Shown here one piece after another: positions 24,554 to 34,091 of a stretch of 64,000 nt of DNA (position 1 is the stretch's first letter; the number at the start of each line of letters is the position of its first letter). Made by a program: the position numbers and the translations under genes. The notes under the pieces were generated by a model. That model was not told the origin of the DNA, searched no databases, and worked only from the letters and a program-made list of their open reading frames with translations. This stretch comes from Polyangium spumosum (GTDB taxonomy: Bacteria; Myxococcota_A; Polyangia; Polyangiales; Polyangiaceae), in contig NZ_WJIE01000001.1 of NCBI RefSeq assembly GCF_009649845.1, forward strand, positions 62,001 to 126,000. Direction: 5' to 3'.

Positions 24554-25204
24554 TCAGCCGAGGTGGATCTGCTCGCCGTCGACCTTCACGAGCTGCTCCG
24601 CGGTGATCAACGTGTTGTCCCCGCGCAAGCTCATGTTCTTCTGCGCCGCATAATCGATCCGCTCCGCTCGGACCTGATCGACCTCCTCGACCGTGCGGTA
24701 CGATCGCTTCACCTTCTGCGAGAGCCGCTCGAGCGCCGAATCGACCACGCCCGCGAAGAGCTTCACCTTGCCGAGCTCGGCCGACACGAGCGTGCCGAGC
24801 AAAGAGAGCCGCTCGAGCACCACGTTCCCGGACACGCTGCGGATCTCGACCGAGCCGGAGACCACGCTGACCTCCTTGCCCGACACGAGGCCGATCCCCT
24901 CCTGCGCCGCCATTCCAATGCGGCCGCTCGGGGCCTTCAGCTCGACGTCGCCGTCGAGCACGATACGCGAGGTGGCGCCGTCCTCCCGCTCGAGCACCGC
25001 GAGCACGTACGCCGCCTGGCCCTCGATCACCACGAGCAACACGGTGTCGTCCACCTCGGGCGCGAGCAGGCAGCTCTTCGCGCGGCGCGCCCGGTAATTC
25101 CCCCCGTCCGTCCGGACGACGAAGACATCCCCCTCGACGCGCACGACCTCGCCGACGTCCTGACTCACCTGCCTGTGCTCGAGCTTCCTCGCGAGATTAT
25201 CCAT
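24554..25204 (-). CDS. DUF3540 protein of the type VI cargo module
   Basis: The 216-residue protein begins MDNLARKLEHRQ and carries VGEVVRVEGDVFVVRTDGGNYRARRAKSCLLAPEVDD, then a long run of short beta repeats (VELKAPSGRIGMAA, EVSVVSGSVEIRSVSGNVVLE). It ends LITAEQLVKVDGEQIHLG, matching DUF3540. Such proteins occur next to VgrG, DUF2169 and DUF4150 genes and resemble VgrG/PAAR stalk parts. The ATG at 25204 with GAGGA upstream is preferred to the TTG at 25219. It is 11 bases from the PAAR-like gene, consistent with co-translation. Confidence 0.83.
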   Translation of the reverse strand: MDNLARKLEHRQVSQDVGEVVRVEGDVFVVRTDGGNYRARRAKSCLLAPEVDDTVLLVVIEGQAAYVLAVLEREDGATSRIVLDGDVELKAPSGRIGMAAQEGIGLVSGKEVSVVSGSVEIRSVSGNVVLERLSLLGTLVSAELGKVKLFAGVVDSALERLSQKVKRSYRTVEEVDQVRAERIDYAAQKNMSLRGDNTLITAEQLVKVDGEQIHLG

Positions 25205-25235
25205 GTCGTCCTCACGCAACGCGCGTCCGCGCGGT

Positions 25236-26285
25236 TCATGCCGTCGGTGTGAAATCTTCCGCCTCGGCGAGGCGCTCGTCGTCGCCGAGCGCCGTCACGC
25301 GGCTCGTGAACACGGCCCCCTCCTCCTTCGTGCGATGAAACCTCGCGCGAAAGAGCGTCGCCCTCGAGAAATCGGCCGCCGTGGCGTCGGCGTGCGTGAA
25401 ATCGGCGTACGTCAGGTCCGCGCCCACGAAGCGCGCCCCCGCGCATTTCGCGCCCTTGAGGATGCATTGCTGCATGTCCGCGCCGGACGCGTCCGCGCCG
25501 GAGAGGTCGGCGTCCACCAGGATCGATTGCCCGAGCTTCGCGCCGCGCAGGTCGACCCGCGCGAGTTTTGCCTGCACGAACAACGCGCGGCCCACGGCGG
25601 CCTTGTTCAGGTTCGCGCCCTCCAGGTTCGCGTCCTTGAAGTTGCATTGCACGAGCGACGCGCCCGAGAGATCCGCCCCCGAGAGGTCGGCGCGCATGAG
25701 CTGGGTGAGGTCGAACTTCATCCCCCGCAGATCCATGCCCGCGAGCTTGCAGCCGATCAGCACCGCGATCTCGAAGATGGCGCCCGTCAGCTCGGCGCTC
25801 GTCAGGTCCGCGTCGAGCAGCACCGTCTGCTTGAGCGAGGCGCCCGCGAAGCTCGCCTTCGCCACGACAGAATCGAGGAACGAGGTCCGCTCGAGGTTCG
25901 CCTTCACGAGCCGCGCGCCCGTGAGGTTCGATTGCAGCACCGCGCCCATCTTCAGGCTGGCGCCGGACAGGTCCGCCGACGAGAGGTCCGCCTGGATGAA
26001 GCGGAGCGCGCCCATGTCGGCCCCCACGAACGTCGCCTCCGTGAAGAGGCTCCGCTCGAGGACGGCGTGGCGCATCCGCGCCCCGTCGAATTTCGCGCCC
26101 GCGAAATGGCACCGCGTGAAGACCGACTCCGTGAGGTCCGCCCCGGCGAGGTTTGCCCCGGCAAAAGAGACGTTCTCCAGGATGCCCCCGGAGAGCTTCG
26201 CCCCCGAGAGGTCTCTCCCGGAGAGATCCTCGCCGGAGACGACCTCGCCGCCCGCGATCTGGCGAATGAGCTCATCCCGGATCAT
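25236..26285 (-). CDS. Pentapeptide-repeat protein
   Basis: The 349-residue protein consists almost entirely of A(D/N)LSG-like pentapeptides (for example LSGADLSGAS, FAGANLAGADL), which fold as a right-handed quadrilateral beta-helix. There is no signal peptide. It starts 14 bases inside the end of the DUF2169-pentapeptide gene, so translation is coupled. Pentapeptide proteins in VgrG islands may be adaptors or cargo. DNA mimicry of the MfpA/Qnr kind is another family role. The present sequence does not decide. Confidence 0.83.
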   Translation of the reverse strand: MIRDELIRQIAGGEVVSGEDLSGRDLSGAKLSGGILENVSFAGANLAGADLTESVFTRCHFAGAKFDGARMRHAVLERSLFTEATFVGADMGALRFIQADLSSADLSGASLKMGAVLQSNLTGARLVKANLERTSFLDSVVAKASFAGASLKQTVLLDADLTSAELTGAIFEIAVLIGCKLAGMDLRGMKFDLTQLMRADLSGADLSGASLVQCNFKDANLEGANLNKAAVGRALFVQAKLARVDLRGAKLGQSILVDADLSGADASGADMQQCILKGAKCAGARFVGADLTYADFTHADATAADFSRATLFRARFHRTKEEGAVFTSRVTALGDDERLAEAEDFTPTA

Positions 26286-28923
26286 CGGTCGCCCTGTTCT
26301 TCACGACGCGCGCCTCGACGACGTGCGCGCCCTTGACGTTCGTGGCCCCGTCGAGGTGGACCTTGGCCATGTCGGAGCGGAAGAGGTTCGCCCCGCGGAG
26401 GTCGGCGCCGGCGATACGCGCCTTCTGCAGGACCGCGAACATGAAATTGCCCCGGCGGAGGTCCGCGCCCGTGAGATCCGTGCGGATCCACATCGACTCC
26501 TTGGCGAGGACCCGCTCGAGCCTGCCGCCCCGGAGGTCCGCCCCGCTGAAATCGGCGCCCGTGAGGTCCGCCTCCGTGAAATCGGCGCCCTCGAGGAGCG
26601 CCCCGCGAAAATTCGCCCGCGGGAGCGACGCGCCACGAAAATCGGCCCCGACGAACGAGGAGTCCTTCACCACCCGGAGGTTCTCGAGGTTCGCCCCGCG
26701 GAGCACGGCGCCCTCGCCCTTGGCCTCGACGAACACCGCCGACACGAGCTTCGCCCCGCTGAAATCGACGCCCGACACGTTCGACTCGATGAAGACGCAG
26801 CGCTCGAGCACGGCGCCCGCGAACCCGGCGCCGCGGAGGTCCGACTTGATGAAATTCGTGCCCGCCGCCTGGATCTCGCGCGTATCCGTGTCGCCGTAGA
26901 TCGCCTCGGAGAGGTCCGCCTTCGTGAGGTTCGCCCCCCGCAATCGCGCGCCTCGCAGGTCGGCGCAAGCGAGCACCGCCCCCGTGAAATCCACGCCGCT
27001 CGCCTCGACGCGCGTGAGGTTTGCCCCGCCAAGGTTCGTCCCGACGAGCTTCGCGCCGCCGAGGCGCGCGTCCGTGAGGTTGGCCCGGGCGAGCACGGCC
27101 CCCGAGAGGTCGGCGCCTTCGAGCCGCGAGCCCGAGAGGTTGGCGCATTCGAGCATCGCGCCGCGGAAATCGAGCCCGGCGAGGTCGAGGCCCGAGAGGT
27201 CGGCCCCCGTCAGGTCGCGGCCCGCGAAGCCCTCGCCCTTCGCTCGCCCCTCGCGAAGGGCCTCCCGCGCCGCCGCGGATCCGTCCCCCGGCATCGCCGC
27301 GGCCGCGGGCATGTGATGGGCGAACTTCCGGTAATTGTCGCGCAGGTTCTCCTCTGCCGCGAGGAGCTTCTTCTCGAGCTCCGGATCGGCGATCTTCTGC
27401 TCGAGCCCCACGTCGGGCATCCCCGCGTTCCGGTAGAGCTGGGCGAGGTCCTGGAGGCGCGCGAGCTCCCGCTTCGCCGAGAACTTCGGCGGCCCGGCGG
27501 CGTCCGCCTGCGCCTTCTTCAGCATCGCCTCGTAATCGACGCCGGCCTCCTCGCACGCCTTCCTCGCCTCGGCCTCGGCCGCGGCCCGCCGCTCCTTTTC
27601 GGCGGCCATTTGTTTCTCGGCGATCTCCATCGCCGCCTCGATCACCTCGGGCAGCTCCTCCGGCTTCGGCGGCGGCGTCGCGGGCGGTATCGCGGGCAGC
27701 CTGCCCTCCGGATCGATGCCGGCCGCGCGCATCTGCTCCTTGGCCTTCTCGAGCTCCGCCTCGGCCTTCTTGCGCAGGTTCGCGAGCAGGAGCCCCTCGC
27801 CCCCCGTGAGCTCGTCGTCGTCGCTCGGCTCGGCCTTCGGCGCGCCCTCGTCCGGGCCGGGCTCGGGCATCAGATCAGCGTCGCGCAGGGCGAAGAGGTG
27901 GCCCTTCTTCTTGTCGCTCCGCTTCGCGATGACGGCCTCGTAATACGAGACGGGCTTCGGCGCGCCCATGGCCTCGAGCGCGCAGCAGATCTGCTTGACG
28001 TCCGCGGCGTCATCCTCGCGGACCCGCGTGATGCCCCGGAACACGACCACCCCGCGCTCGGCGTGCGGGAAGAGGCGGACGGTGTCGATGCGCATTGGTA
28101 TTTCGCGAAAAACCTCGCCGCTCGGCGTCTCGCGCCGGACGAAGCAGCGGGCCGCGACGCCCGGCAGGGCCGATTCGATGCGCGGCTTCGAGGGGTGCAT
28201 GTTCTCGATGACGAACGCCTCGTCGCCGCGGAAGAACCCCTCGATTTGCTGATCGGCCGGCGCGGTGCTGAAGAAGCCCGGCTCGAGGTCCTCCGCGAAC
28301 CCCGGGAACAACTCCTTCAGCCACGCCTCGTCGTACGTCCCCACCTTGGAGAATCGCTGCGGCCAGGTGAGGTCGATGGGCCCGAAGCTGGCCGGCGCGG
28401 GCCTCTCCCGCGGCGATTGGAGGAGCTTGCCCGGGTACTCGACGTTTGGCATCGGGTGCACCTCGCCGGCCTCGGTGCGCACGGGCGACGCGCCCTTGCC
28501 AAGCGGGTTGTCGGGAAAATCGGGGCCGCCGAAGGCCGTCTCCCAGGTGATGGGCATCTCCGTGAACGGCTGCGGCTCGGAGGGCACGCCGCGCTTCCAT
28601 ACCCGATCGCCGACCACGTAGAGCGTCTTGTCGACGGCGCCGAGCTTCACGCGCACGGAGCTCGCCGCGCGCGGGACCCCGCCGGGCGCGAAGCAGCGCC
28701 CGTTCACGACGATCTCGCCGTTCGGCTTGGGCATGCACTCGTCGAGGATCCCGTCCTTGCCGAGCTCGGCCGCGACGAACTTCCAGAGATCGACCTCGGA
28801 AAGGATACGCCGGGGTGATTCGAACGGGAAGAAGACGAGCAGCGCGATGGAGAAATGGCAGACGTTCTCGTTCTCGAACGCCCTCGTGAGGAGCCCGATC
28901 CTCTGCGGCTTGATCGTGTTCAC
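26272..28923 (-). CDS. DUF2169 domain fused to pentapeptide repeats (type VI secretion adaptor)
   Basis: An 883-residue fusion. Residues 1-310 form a DUF2169 domain (RVWKRG, TWETAFGGPDFPDNPLGKG, PNVEYPG, FGPIDLTWPQR). Residues of about 345-530 are a charged helical linker rich in Glu, Lys and Ala. From about 545 to 880 the chain is pentapeptide repeats. DUF2169 proteins are adaptors for loading cargo on VgrG. The GTG start at 28923 lies 11 bases after the vgrG stop and opens on the family N-terminus VNTIKPQRIG, so the longer frame to 29577 is rejected. It overlaps the second pentapeptide gene at its 3' end. Confidence 0.85.
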   Translation of the reverse strand: MNTIKPQRIGLLTRAFENENVCHFSIALLVFFPFESPRRILSEVDLWKFVAAELGKDGILDECMPKPNGEIVVNGRCFAPGGVPRAASSVRVKLGAVDKTLYVVGDRVWKRGVPSEPQPFTEMPITWETAFGGPDFPDNPLGKGASPVRTEAGEVHPMPNVEYPGKLLQSPRERPAPASFGPIDLTWPQRFSKVGTYDEAWLKELFPGFAEDLEPGFFSTAPADQQIEGFFRGDEAFVIENMHPSKPRIESALPGVAARCFVRRETPSGEVFREIPMRIDTVRLFPHAERGVVVFRGITRVREDDAADVKQICCALEAMGAPKPVSYYEAVIAKRSDKKKGHLFALRDADLMPEPGPDEGAPKAEPSDDDELTGGEGLLLANLRKKAEAELEKAKEQMRAAGIDPEGRLPAIPPATPPPKPEELPEVIEAAMEIAEKQMAAEKERRAAAEAEARKACEEAGVDYEAMLKKAQADAAGPPKFSAKRELARLQDLAQLYRNAGMPDVGLEQKIADPELEKKLLAAEENLRDNYRKFAHHMPAAAAMPGDGSAAAREALREGRAKGEGFAGRDLTGADLSGLDLAGLDFRGAMLECANLSGSRLEGADLSGAVLARANLTDARLGGAKLVGTNLGGANLTRVEASGVDFTGAVLACADLRGARLRGANLTKADLSEAIYGDTDTREIQAAGTNFIKSDLRGAGFAGAVLERCVFIESNVSGVDFSGAKLVSAVFVEAKGEGAVLRGANLENLRVVKDSSFVGADFRGASLPRANFRGALLEGADFTEADLTGADFSGADLRGGRLERVLAKESMWIRTDLTGADLRRGNFMFAVLQKARIAGADLRGANLFRSDMAKVHLDGATNVKGAHVVEARVVKNRATDDPG

Positions 28924-28934
28924 GAAAGGACGTC

Positions 28935-31247
28935 CTAGCCGATCAGCTTGAGGCCGCCGACCTCGATGTCGATGCCCCGATTGATGAGCTTGTACGGCAG
29001 CATCTCGATCTTCCCCGCGAGGTTCTCGAACCACGTCGGCGCGAATTTCAGGGCGATGGCCGCGTTCGCCTCGATCGCGACGCCGATGTGAGAGTCGACC
29101 TTGATGCCGAGCACCGTCTCCATCTTGAACGGGCCGAGGATCTCGAGCTTGCCGCCGATCAGGTTCTCGTTCTTGAGGCCGATCAGCGTCTCGGACGTGG
29201 CGCCGATGGTGAGCGAGACCTTGTCGCCGAGGCAGCTCCATTTCCATTCGCCGCGGCTCTTCGTGTCGACCGCGTTCGCCTCGATCGACCAGTCGCCCGT
29301 CGCGGTCTCCTTCGCGTCGCCCGTGACCTCGACCGTGTAGCCCGATTTCGCCTTCACGTTGAGCAGCCCCGTGACCTCCTGCGTGCGGCCGCCCGCGGAG
29401 ACGACGGTATAATGCATGTCGTCGAAGAGCTCCTGCTGGCCCGCCTTCGCGTACACCTGCATGAGGCCCTGGACCTCGGTGTTCTGCGACTGGTAGAGCT
29501 CCTGCACGTGGCCGGACTCGACCTTCTCGGTCCGGTTCGCCTTGTACGTCAGGGTCACGTCCTTCTCGACCTCGCACGTGTACGGCCCCTTGTACACGTG
29601 GTCGACGTAATTGCCCACGCTCTCCGTCTTGAAGTCCACCACCTCGATGTCGAAATGCGTGCCGGTGTAGATGAGCGCGCTGCCGTCGGTGCGGCCGATG
29701 AAGTTGTGCTCGTCGTTCAGCGAGCCCATGCGCAGGTACGTGTTCTCCGTGGGCGTCGACATCGTGATCCGCTGCTGGCCCGCCTTGTCCTCGAGCTCCA
29801 GGCGATTGCGGCCGCCCGTCTGGATCACGTTCTTCGTGTTGTTGCCCTGCGTGACCGGGCTCGGCGTGTGCGCGTTCGGGACGACGCCCATGATCACGGG
29901 CCTGTCAGGGTCGCCGCCCATGAAGCTGATCACGACCTCCGTGCCCTTGCGCAGCGGGAAATGCCACCCCTCGATCGAGCCGCCGTGCGGCTGCGCCATG
30001 CGCACCCACGTCGACGCATTGCTGCCCTTCAGGCTGGTCTCGTCGAACATGAACTTGACGTTGTAGCGGCCGTGCTCGTCGATCTGCGCGTATTCGCTCT
30101 CCGCGTCCCCGTCGATCACCGCATTCTCGTAGCCATAAATGCGAGGCCACGGCGTCCTGCGCTCGGCGCGGAACTGGACCGACGCGGGGATGCCCGCGAC
30201 CTCCACGCGGTACACGTCGTTCGCCTCCGCCCCGAGGAGCTTCTTGATCTGCGGCGCGGACACGGCGTGGCAGCAGATGTGCACGAGCTCCGTGGTGAGG
30301 TATTCGCCGTTGAACGCCGTGCGCGGGTGCTCCTCGAGCTCGAAGAGGTACCCCGGCCGGAGGTGATACGCCGTGCCCGTCGCGTGGAACAGGACCTTGC
30401 GCGCGAGCAGCTCCTCGGCGCGGATGCCCGCGAGCCGCTTGCCCTGCGTCGGGTTGAAGAAACGCGCGCCGTGCATCGTGATCTCCCCGAAGCCCGACTG
30501 GGAGACCGACGCATGGCCTGAGACGTCGAGCGTGGGGTTGGTGTAATCGTAATCGTGCAGCTTCACCGCGGACGGGAGGTGCTGGTGCCGGCGCGTGAAG
30601 CTGTCGAACGCCTCGCCCTGGTTCATGTCGCCGCCGGCCTGGGGATGGTAGGGGACCGGGGCCTTCCGCAGCGGCTCGTGGAACGATTTGTTGTCGGTGA
30701 TGACGAGCTTCTCGGCGTCCTCGCCTTGCTCGAAGTAATAGTAGAGGCCCTCGCGCTCCATCCAGCGGGAGATGAAGTCGAGGTTGCTCTCCTGGTACTG
30801 GCAGACGTGCTCTTCCGGCTCGTAATCGCCGTAGAGCTTGAACTCGTAGTCGTCGCCGCTGAAGCCGCTGTCGTCGAGGATGAACTCGATGATCTCGCGG
30901 ACGCTCTTCTTCGTGAACATGCGGCTGTGGAGCGTCTGCGTGAGCTCCCAGAGCCGCGGCACGAGCGTCGCGCGGAACAAGGCGGCGCTGCCCGCCTGCT
31001 GGACCAGCTCGATGCCGGAGAGCAGGCCGTGGATCACGTACTGCTCGCCGTCGTCCTCGCGCTGCGCGCGCAGCGTCCCCTTCGCGCCGACGGCGTCGTC
31101 GAGGTCGACGTCCCCGCTCTCTTCGCTGGGGATCGAGAGGTAAATCTCGAACACGTAGGGGCGAGAGAGCGCCTCGGTCCCCCGGAATCCGAGGACCCGC
31201 GTGGTATCGGGAAGGACGCTCGAGCTGAACGTAAAAAAGTCACGCAA
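28935..31247 (-). CDS. vgrG: Type VI secretion system spike protein VgrG
   Basis: The 770-residue protein has Gp27-like and Gp5-like parts. The N-terminal half is typical (RVLGFRGTEALSRPYVFEIYL, VHG/VIHGLLSGIE, RPGYLFELEEHPR), and the middle OB-fold section has DEHGRYNVKFMFDE and WVRMAQPHGG. The C-terminal beta-helix has repeated strands. No extra C-terminal effector domain is seen. A TTG start with GGAGG six bases upstream gives the family N-terminus LRDFFTFSSS. It leads a leftward unit of VgrG, DUF2169-pentapeptide, pentapeptide, DUF3540 and DUF4150. The sheath, baseplate and membrane genes of the secretion system are not in the window. Confidence 0.92.
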   Translation of the reverse strand: MRDFFTFSSSVLPDTTRVLGFRGTEALSRPYVFEIYLSIPSEESGDVDLDDAVGAKGTLRAQREDDGEQYVIHGLLSGIELVQQAGSAALFRATLVPRLWELTQTLHSRMFTKKSVREIIEFILDDSGFSGDDYEFKLYGDYEPEEHVCQYQESNLDFISRWMEREGLYYYFEQGEDAEKLVITDNKSFHEPLRKAPVPYHPQAGGDMNQGEAFDSFTRRHQHLPSAVKLHDYDYTNPTLDVSGHASVSQSGFGEITMHGARFFNPTQGKRLAGIRAEELLARKVLFHATGTAYHLRPGYLFELEEHPRTAFNGEYLTTELVHICCHAVSAPQIKKLLGAEANDVYRVEVAGIPASVQFRAERRTPWPRIYGYENAVIDGDAESEYAQIDEHGRYNVKFMFDETSLKGSNASTWVRMAQPHGGSIEGWHFPLRKGTEVVISFMGGDPDRPVIMGVVPNAHTPSPVTQGNNTKNVIQTGGRNRLELEDKAGQQRITMSTPTENTYLRMGSLNDEHNFIGRTDGSALIYTGTHFDIEVVDFKTESVGNYVDHVYKGPYTCEVEKDVTLTYKANRTEKVESGHVQELYQSQNTEVQGLMQVYAKAGQQELFDDMHYTVVSAGGRTQEVTGLLNVKAKSGYTVEVTGDAKETATGDWSIEANAVDTKSRGEWKWSCLGDKVSLTIGATSETLIGLKNENLIGGKLEILGPFKMETVLGIKVDSHIGVAIEANAAIALKFAPTWFENLAGKIEMLPYKLINRGIDIEVGGLKLIG

Positions 31248-31340
31248 GGAAGGCCTCCATGGGCGAGGGCGCGATCCTATCCGGGCGCCGAGACGGCGGC
31301 AAGACGTAAGTCAGGAGGTGGGGCCCCGTCGCCCCCATTG

Positions 31341-31874
31341 CTAGTGGAACGTCGGCAGGGCCTGCGTGCACGAGGTCCAGCCCGCGGGCTTCTCCCCGGG
31401 CATGAACGAGAAGTCCATGACGCCGCGGCTGGGGTCGCTGCGATCGACGGCGACGAAGACCGTCTTGCGCTCGCGCAGGTGCCACGAAGGATCGCGGCGG
31501 ATGGAGGGACCGACGAAATATTGCAGCTCGCCTGTGACGGGGTTCTTGCCTTGCGCGATGATCCGGTACAGGGCGGCTCTGTTCGAGGTGCTGTTGCGCA
31601 CGTCGACGATCTGTGCCTCGACGCGGGCGCCCGACGCGGCGACCGCGGCAATGGCGTCCTCGTCGGCCTTGCCTTGCCGCACGGCCACGCTGACGGGGAT
31701 GGCGATGGCGAGGATCACGCACGCGGCGGCGCCGCCCAGGAACGCCGCGCTTCCGCCGCGGTTGACGCCCATGATGAAGAGCGCGATTGCAGCCCCGAGA
31801 AAAATGAGACCGAGCAGCACGCCTGCCCCGCACCCGATTCCGCCGCCCGCCGTCGTGCTCGAAGACCCATCCAT
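31341..31874 (-). CDS. Small membrane-anchored protein
   Basis: The 177-residue protein has two hydrophobic segments near the N-terminus (about 18-40 and 44-66), separated by a short NRGG turn. A soluble part of about 110 residues follows. The soluble part contains VEAQIVDVRNSTSNRA, YFVGPSIRRDPSWHLRERKTVFVAVD and a C-terminal Cys. The ATG at 31874 is chosen because it gives a clean start before the Gly-rich GGGIGCG; the longer frame to 32000 runs into the kup promoter region. I do not recognise a family. It lies between vgrG and kup and is divergent from kup. Confidence 0.6.
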   Translation of the reverse strand: MDGSSSTTAGGGIGCGAGVLLGLIFLGAAIALFIMGVNRGGSAAFLGGAAACVILAIAIPVSVAVRQGKADEDAIAAVAASGARVEAQIVDVRNSTSNRAALYRIIAQGKNPVTGELQYFVGPSIRRDPSWHLRERKTVFVAVDRSDPSRGVMDFSFMPGEKPAGWTSCTQALPTFH

Positions 31875-31966
31875 GCGCCGCAGTATCACCCACCCCACGG
31901 CCGCTTGCCAAGGCGCGCGCCGCCGCTTCCGCATCCGCCCCGATCGGTGTAGCGTCGCGCTCCGCG

Positions 31967-34057
31967 ATGAACGACGACCAGCACCCGGGCGCTGAACCAT
32001 CCGCGCCGCGCCCTCCTCAGCCGTCCCACGCCATCGCCGACGAGCCGAGCATCGTGGGCGCCTTCCAGGTCCAGGCCGCCGCGGCCGCCGCAGCCGCCGA
32101 AGCTGCCGCCGCCGACGCCGCGGCCGACGCGGCAGCCGCCGCCGCTCCCGCTCCCGCTCCCCACGGCCACGGTCACGGCCACGCCCCCGGCGCCCTGCCG
32201 CCCCTCGTCCTCGCGGCCCTCGGCGTCGTCTTCGGCGACATCGGCACGAGCCCCCTCTACGCCGTCAAGGAGTGCGTGTCCTCGCCCCACGGCGTCAAGC
32301 CCACGCCCGAGAACATCCTGGGGCTCCTGTCCCTCATGTTCTGGTCTCTCACCATGGTCGTCGCCGTGAAGTATCTCACGTTCGTCCTCAAAGCGGACAA
32401 CGAGGGGGAGGGCGGCACCATGGCGCTGCTGGCGCTCGTGCCCGAGAGCCTGCGGCCCAAAAACAAGACGCGTATCGGCTGGATCGCGGCCCTCGTCCTC
32501 TTTGGCGCCTCCCTCCTTTATGGGGACGGCGTCATCACCCCTGCCATCAGCGTCCTCAGCGCCGTGGAGGGCCTCGCCGTCGGCGCCGAATCCATGAAGC
32601 CCGCCATCCTCCCGATCACCTGCCTCATTCTGATCGGCCTCTTCTGGATCCAGAAGCGCGGCACGGCCGGCATTGGCAAGGTCTTCGGCCCCATCATGAT
32701 CCTCTGGTTCCTCACGCTCGGAGGGCTCGGGGCCTATTTCATCGTCCAGCACCCCGCCGTCCTCGCGGCGGTCGACCCCAGGCTCGCGGTCACGTTTTTC
32801 CTGACCAACAAGTGGCACGCGTTCGTCCTCCTCGGCTCCGTCGTCCTCTGCGTGACCGGCGGCGAGGCCCTTTATGCCGACATGGGGCATTTCGGCCGCC
32901 GCCCGATCGCCCTCGCCTGGTACGGGATGGTCATGCCCTCCTTGGCCCTCAATTACTTCGGCCAGGGCGCCCTCCTCCTCCAGCACCCCGAGGCCGCGGC
33001 GAACCCCTTCTTCTCGCTCGTCCCCAAGGGGCCGGCCACCTACGCCCTCGTCGCGCTCGCCACCGCGGCGGCCGTCATCGCCTCGCAGGCCATGATCTCC
33101 GGCGCTTATTCGCTCACGCGCCAGGGCGTCCAGCTCGGCTTCTTGCCGCGCGTCCAGGTCAAGCACACCTCCTCGGAGACCGAAGGACAGATCTACATCC
33201 CCGAGGTCAACTGGGCCCTCTTCGCCGCTTGTATGGTGCTCGTGTTCGCCTTCCGCGAGTCGTCGAAGCTCGCCTCGGCGTACGGCCTCGCCGTCACGGG
33301 CTCGATGACCATCACCTCGATCGTCTTCTTCGTCGTCGTGCGCGAGCGCTGGGGCTGGTCCCTCGCGAAGGCCTTGCCCCTGCTCCTGCTCTTCCTCACG
33401 TTCGACCTCGCGTTCCTCGGCGCGAACCTGCTCAAGTTCTTCGACGGCGGCTACGTGCCCTTCCTGATCGCCGCGACGATCTTCGTCTCCATGGCCATCT
33501 GGCGGAAGGGGCGAACCTTGCTCGGCCAGGAGTTCAAGAAGCGCACGCGGCCGCTCGCCGAGGTCCTCACGGAGCTGCGCGACGGAAAAACCGCCGCGCG
33601 CGTGGACGGCGCCGCCGTCTTCCTCACGTCGAGCGCCGAGGAGGCGCCGCCCGTCCTCTTGCACCACGTCAGCCGCAGCAAGGCCCTGCAAAAGGTCGTG
33701 CTGCTCGTGACCGTCATTCCCGAGCGGATCCCGCGCGTGCCGCCGGAGAAGCGGGTCGAGGCCTCGCTCATCGCGGACGATTTCTACCGCATCATCTTCC
33801 GCTCGGGCTTCATGGAGGACACCAACGTCCCCGTGCTGCTCGCCGTGGCCAAGGCCAAGCTCGGCCTGCGCATCGAGCCCGACGAGACCACGTATTACCT
33901 CGGCCGCGAGACGATCCTCGCCACGGGCAAGGGCAAGATGGACAAGGTGTCCGAGACCCTCTTCGGCTTCCTGTCGCGAAATGCGACGGGGGCCACGGCC
34001 TTCTTCAACTTGCCGCCGGAGCGCGTCGTCGAGCTCGGGATGCAGCTCGATCTTTGA
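31967..34057 (+). CDS. kup: Potassium uptake protein Kup/Trk-H type
   Basis: A 696-residue inner-membrane transporter that imports K+ with H+. Residues of about 84-105 carry the family signature LGVVFGDIGTSPLYAVKEC. Twelve hydrophobic segments follow to about residue 510, and the last 180 residues are a cytoplasmic domain. The first 80 residues are unusual, being rich in Ala and Pro with a PHGHGHGHAPG His cluster, and are probably disordered. The ATG is 92 bases from the divergent small-membrane-protein gene. No DNA-level regulation is evident. Confidence 0.93.
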   Translation: MNDDQHPGAEPSAPRPPQPSHAIADEPSIVGAFQVQAAAAAAAAEAAAADAAADAAAAAAPAPAPHGHGHGHAPGALPPLVLAALGVVFGDIGTSPLYAVKECVSSPHGVKPTPENILGLLSLMFWSLTMVVAVKYLTFVLKADNEGEGGTMALLALVPESLRPKNKTRIGWIAALVLFGASLLYGDGVITPAISVLSAVEGLAVGAESMKPAILPITCLILIGLFWIQKRGTAGIGKVFGPIMILWFLTLGGLGAYFIVQHPAVLAAVDPRLAVTFFLTNKWHAFVLLGSVVLCVTGGEALYADMGHFGRRPIALAWYGMVMPSLALNYFGQGALLLQHPEAAANPFFSLVPKGPATYALVALATAAAVIASQAMISGAYSLTRQGVQLGFLPRVQVKHTSSETEGQIYIPEVNWALFAACMVLVFAFRESSKLASAYGLAVTGSMTITSIVFFVVVRERWGWSLAKALPLLLLFLTFDLAFLGANLLKFFDGGYVPFLIAATIFVSMAIWRKGRTLLGQEFKKRTRPLAEVLTELRDGKTAARVDGAAVFLTSSAEEAPPVLLHHVSRSKALQKVVLLVTVIPERIPRVPPEKRVEASLIADDFYRIIFRSGFMEDTNVPVLLAVAKAKLGLRIEPDETTYYLGRETILATGKGKMDKVSETLFGFLSRNATGATAFFNLPPERVVELGMQLDL

Positions 34058-34091
34058 TACACGCGCCGTCGATGGGGTACGCTCGGGGCCC

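Noticed and set aside
28924-29577. Upstream extension of the DUF2169 gene into vgrG
   Set aside because: DUF2169 proteins begin at the VNTIKPQRIG region; the extension overlaps vgrG out of frame.
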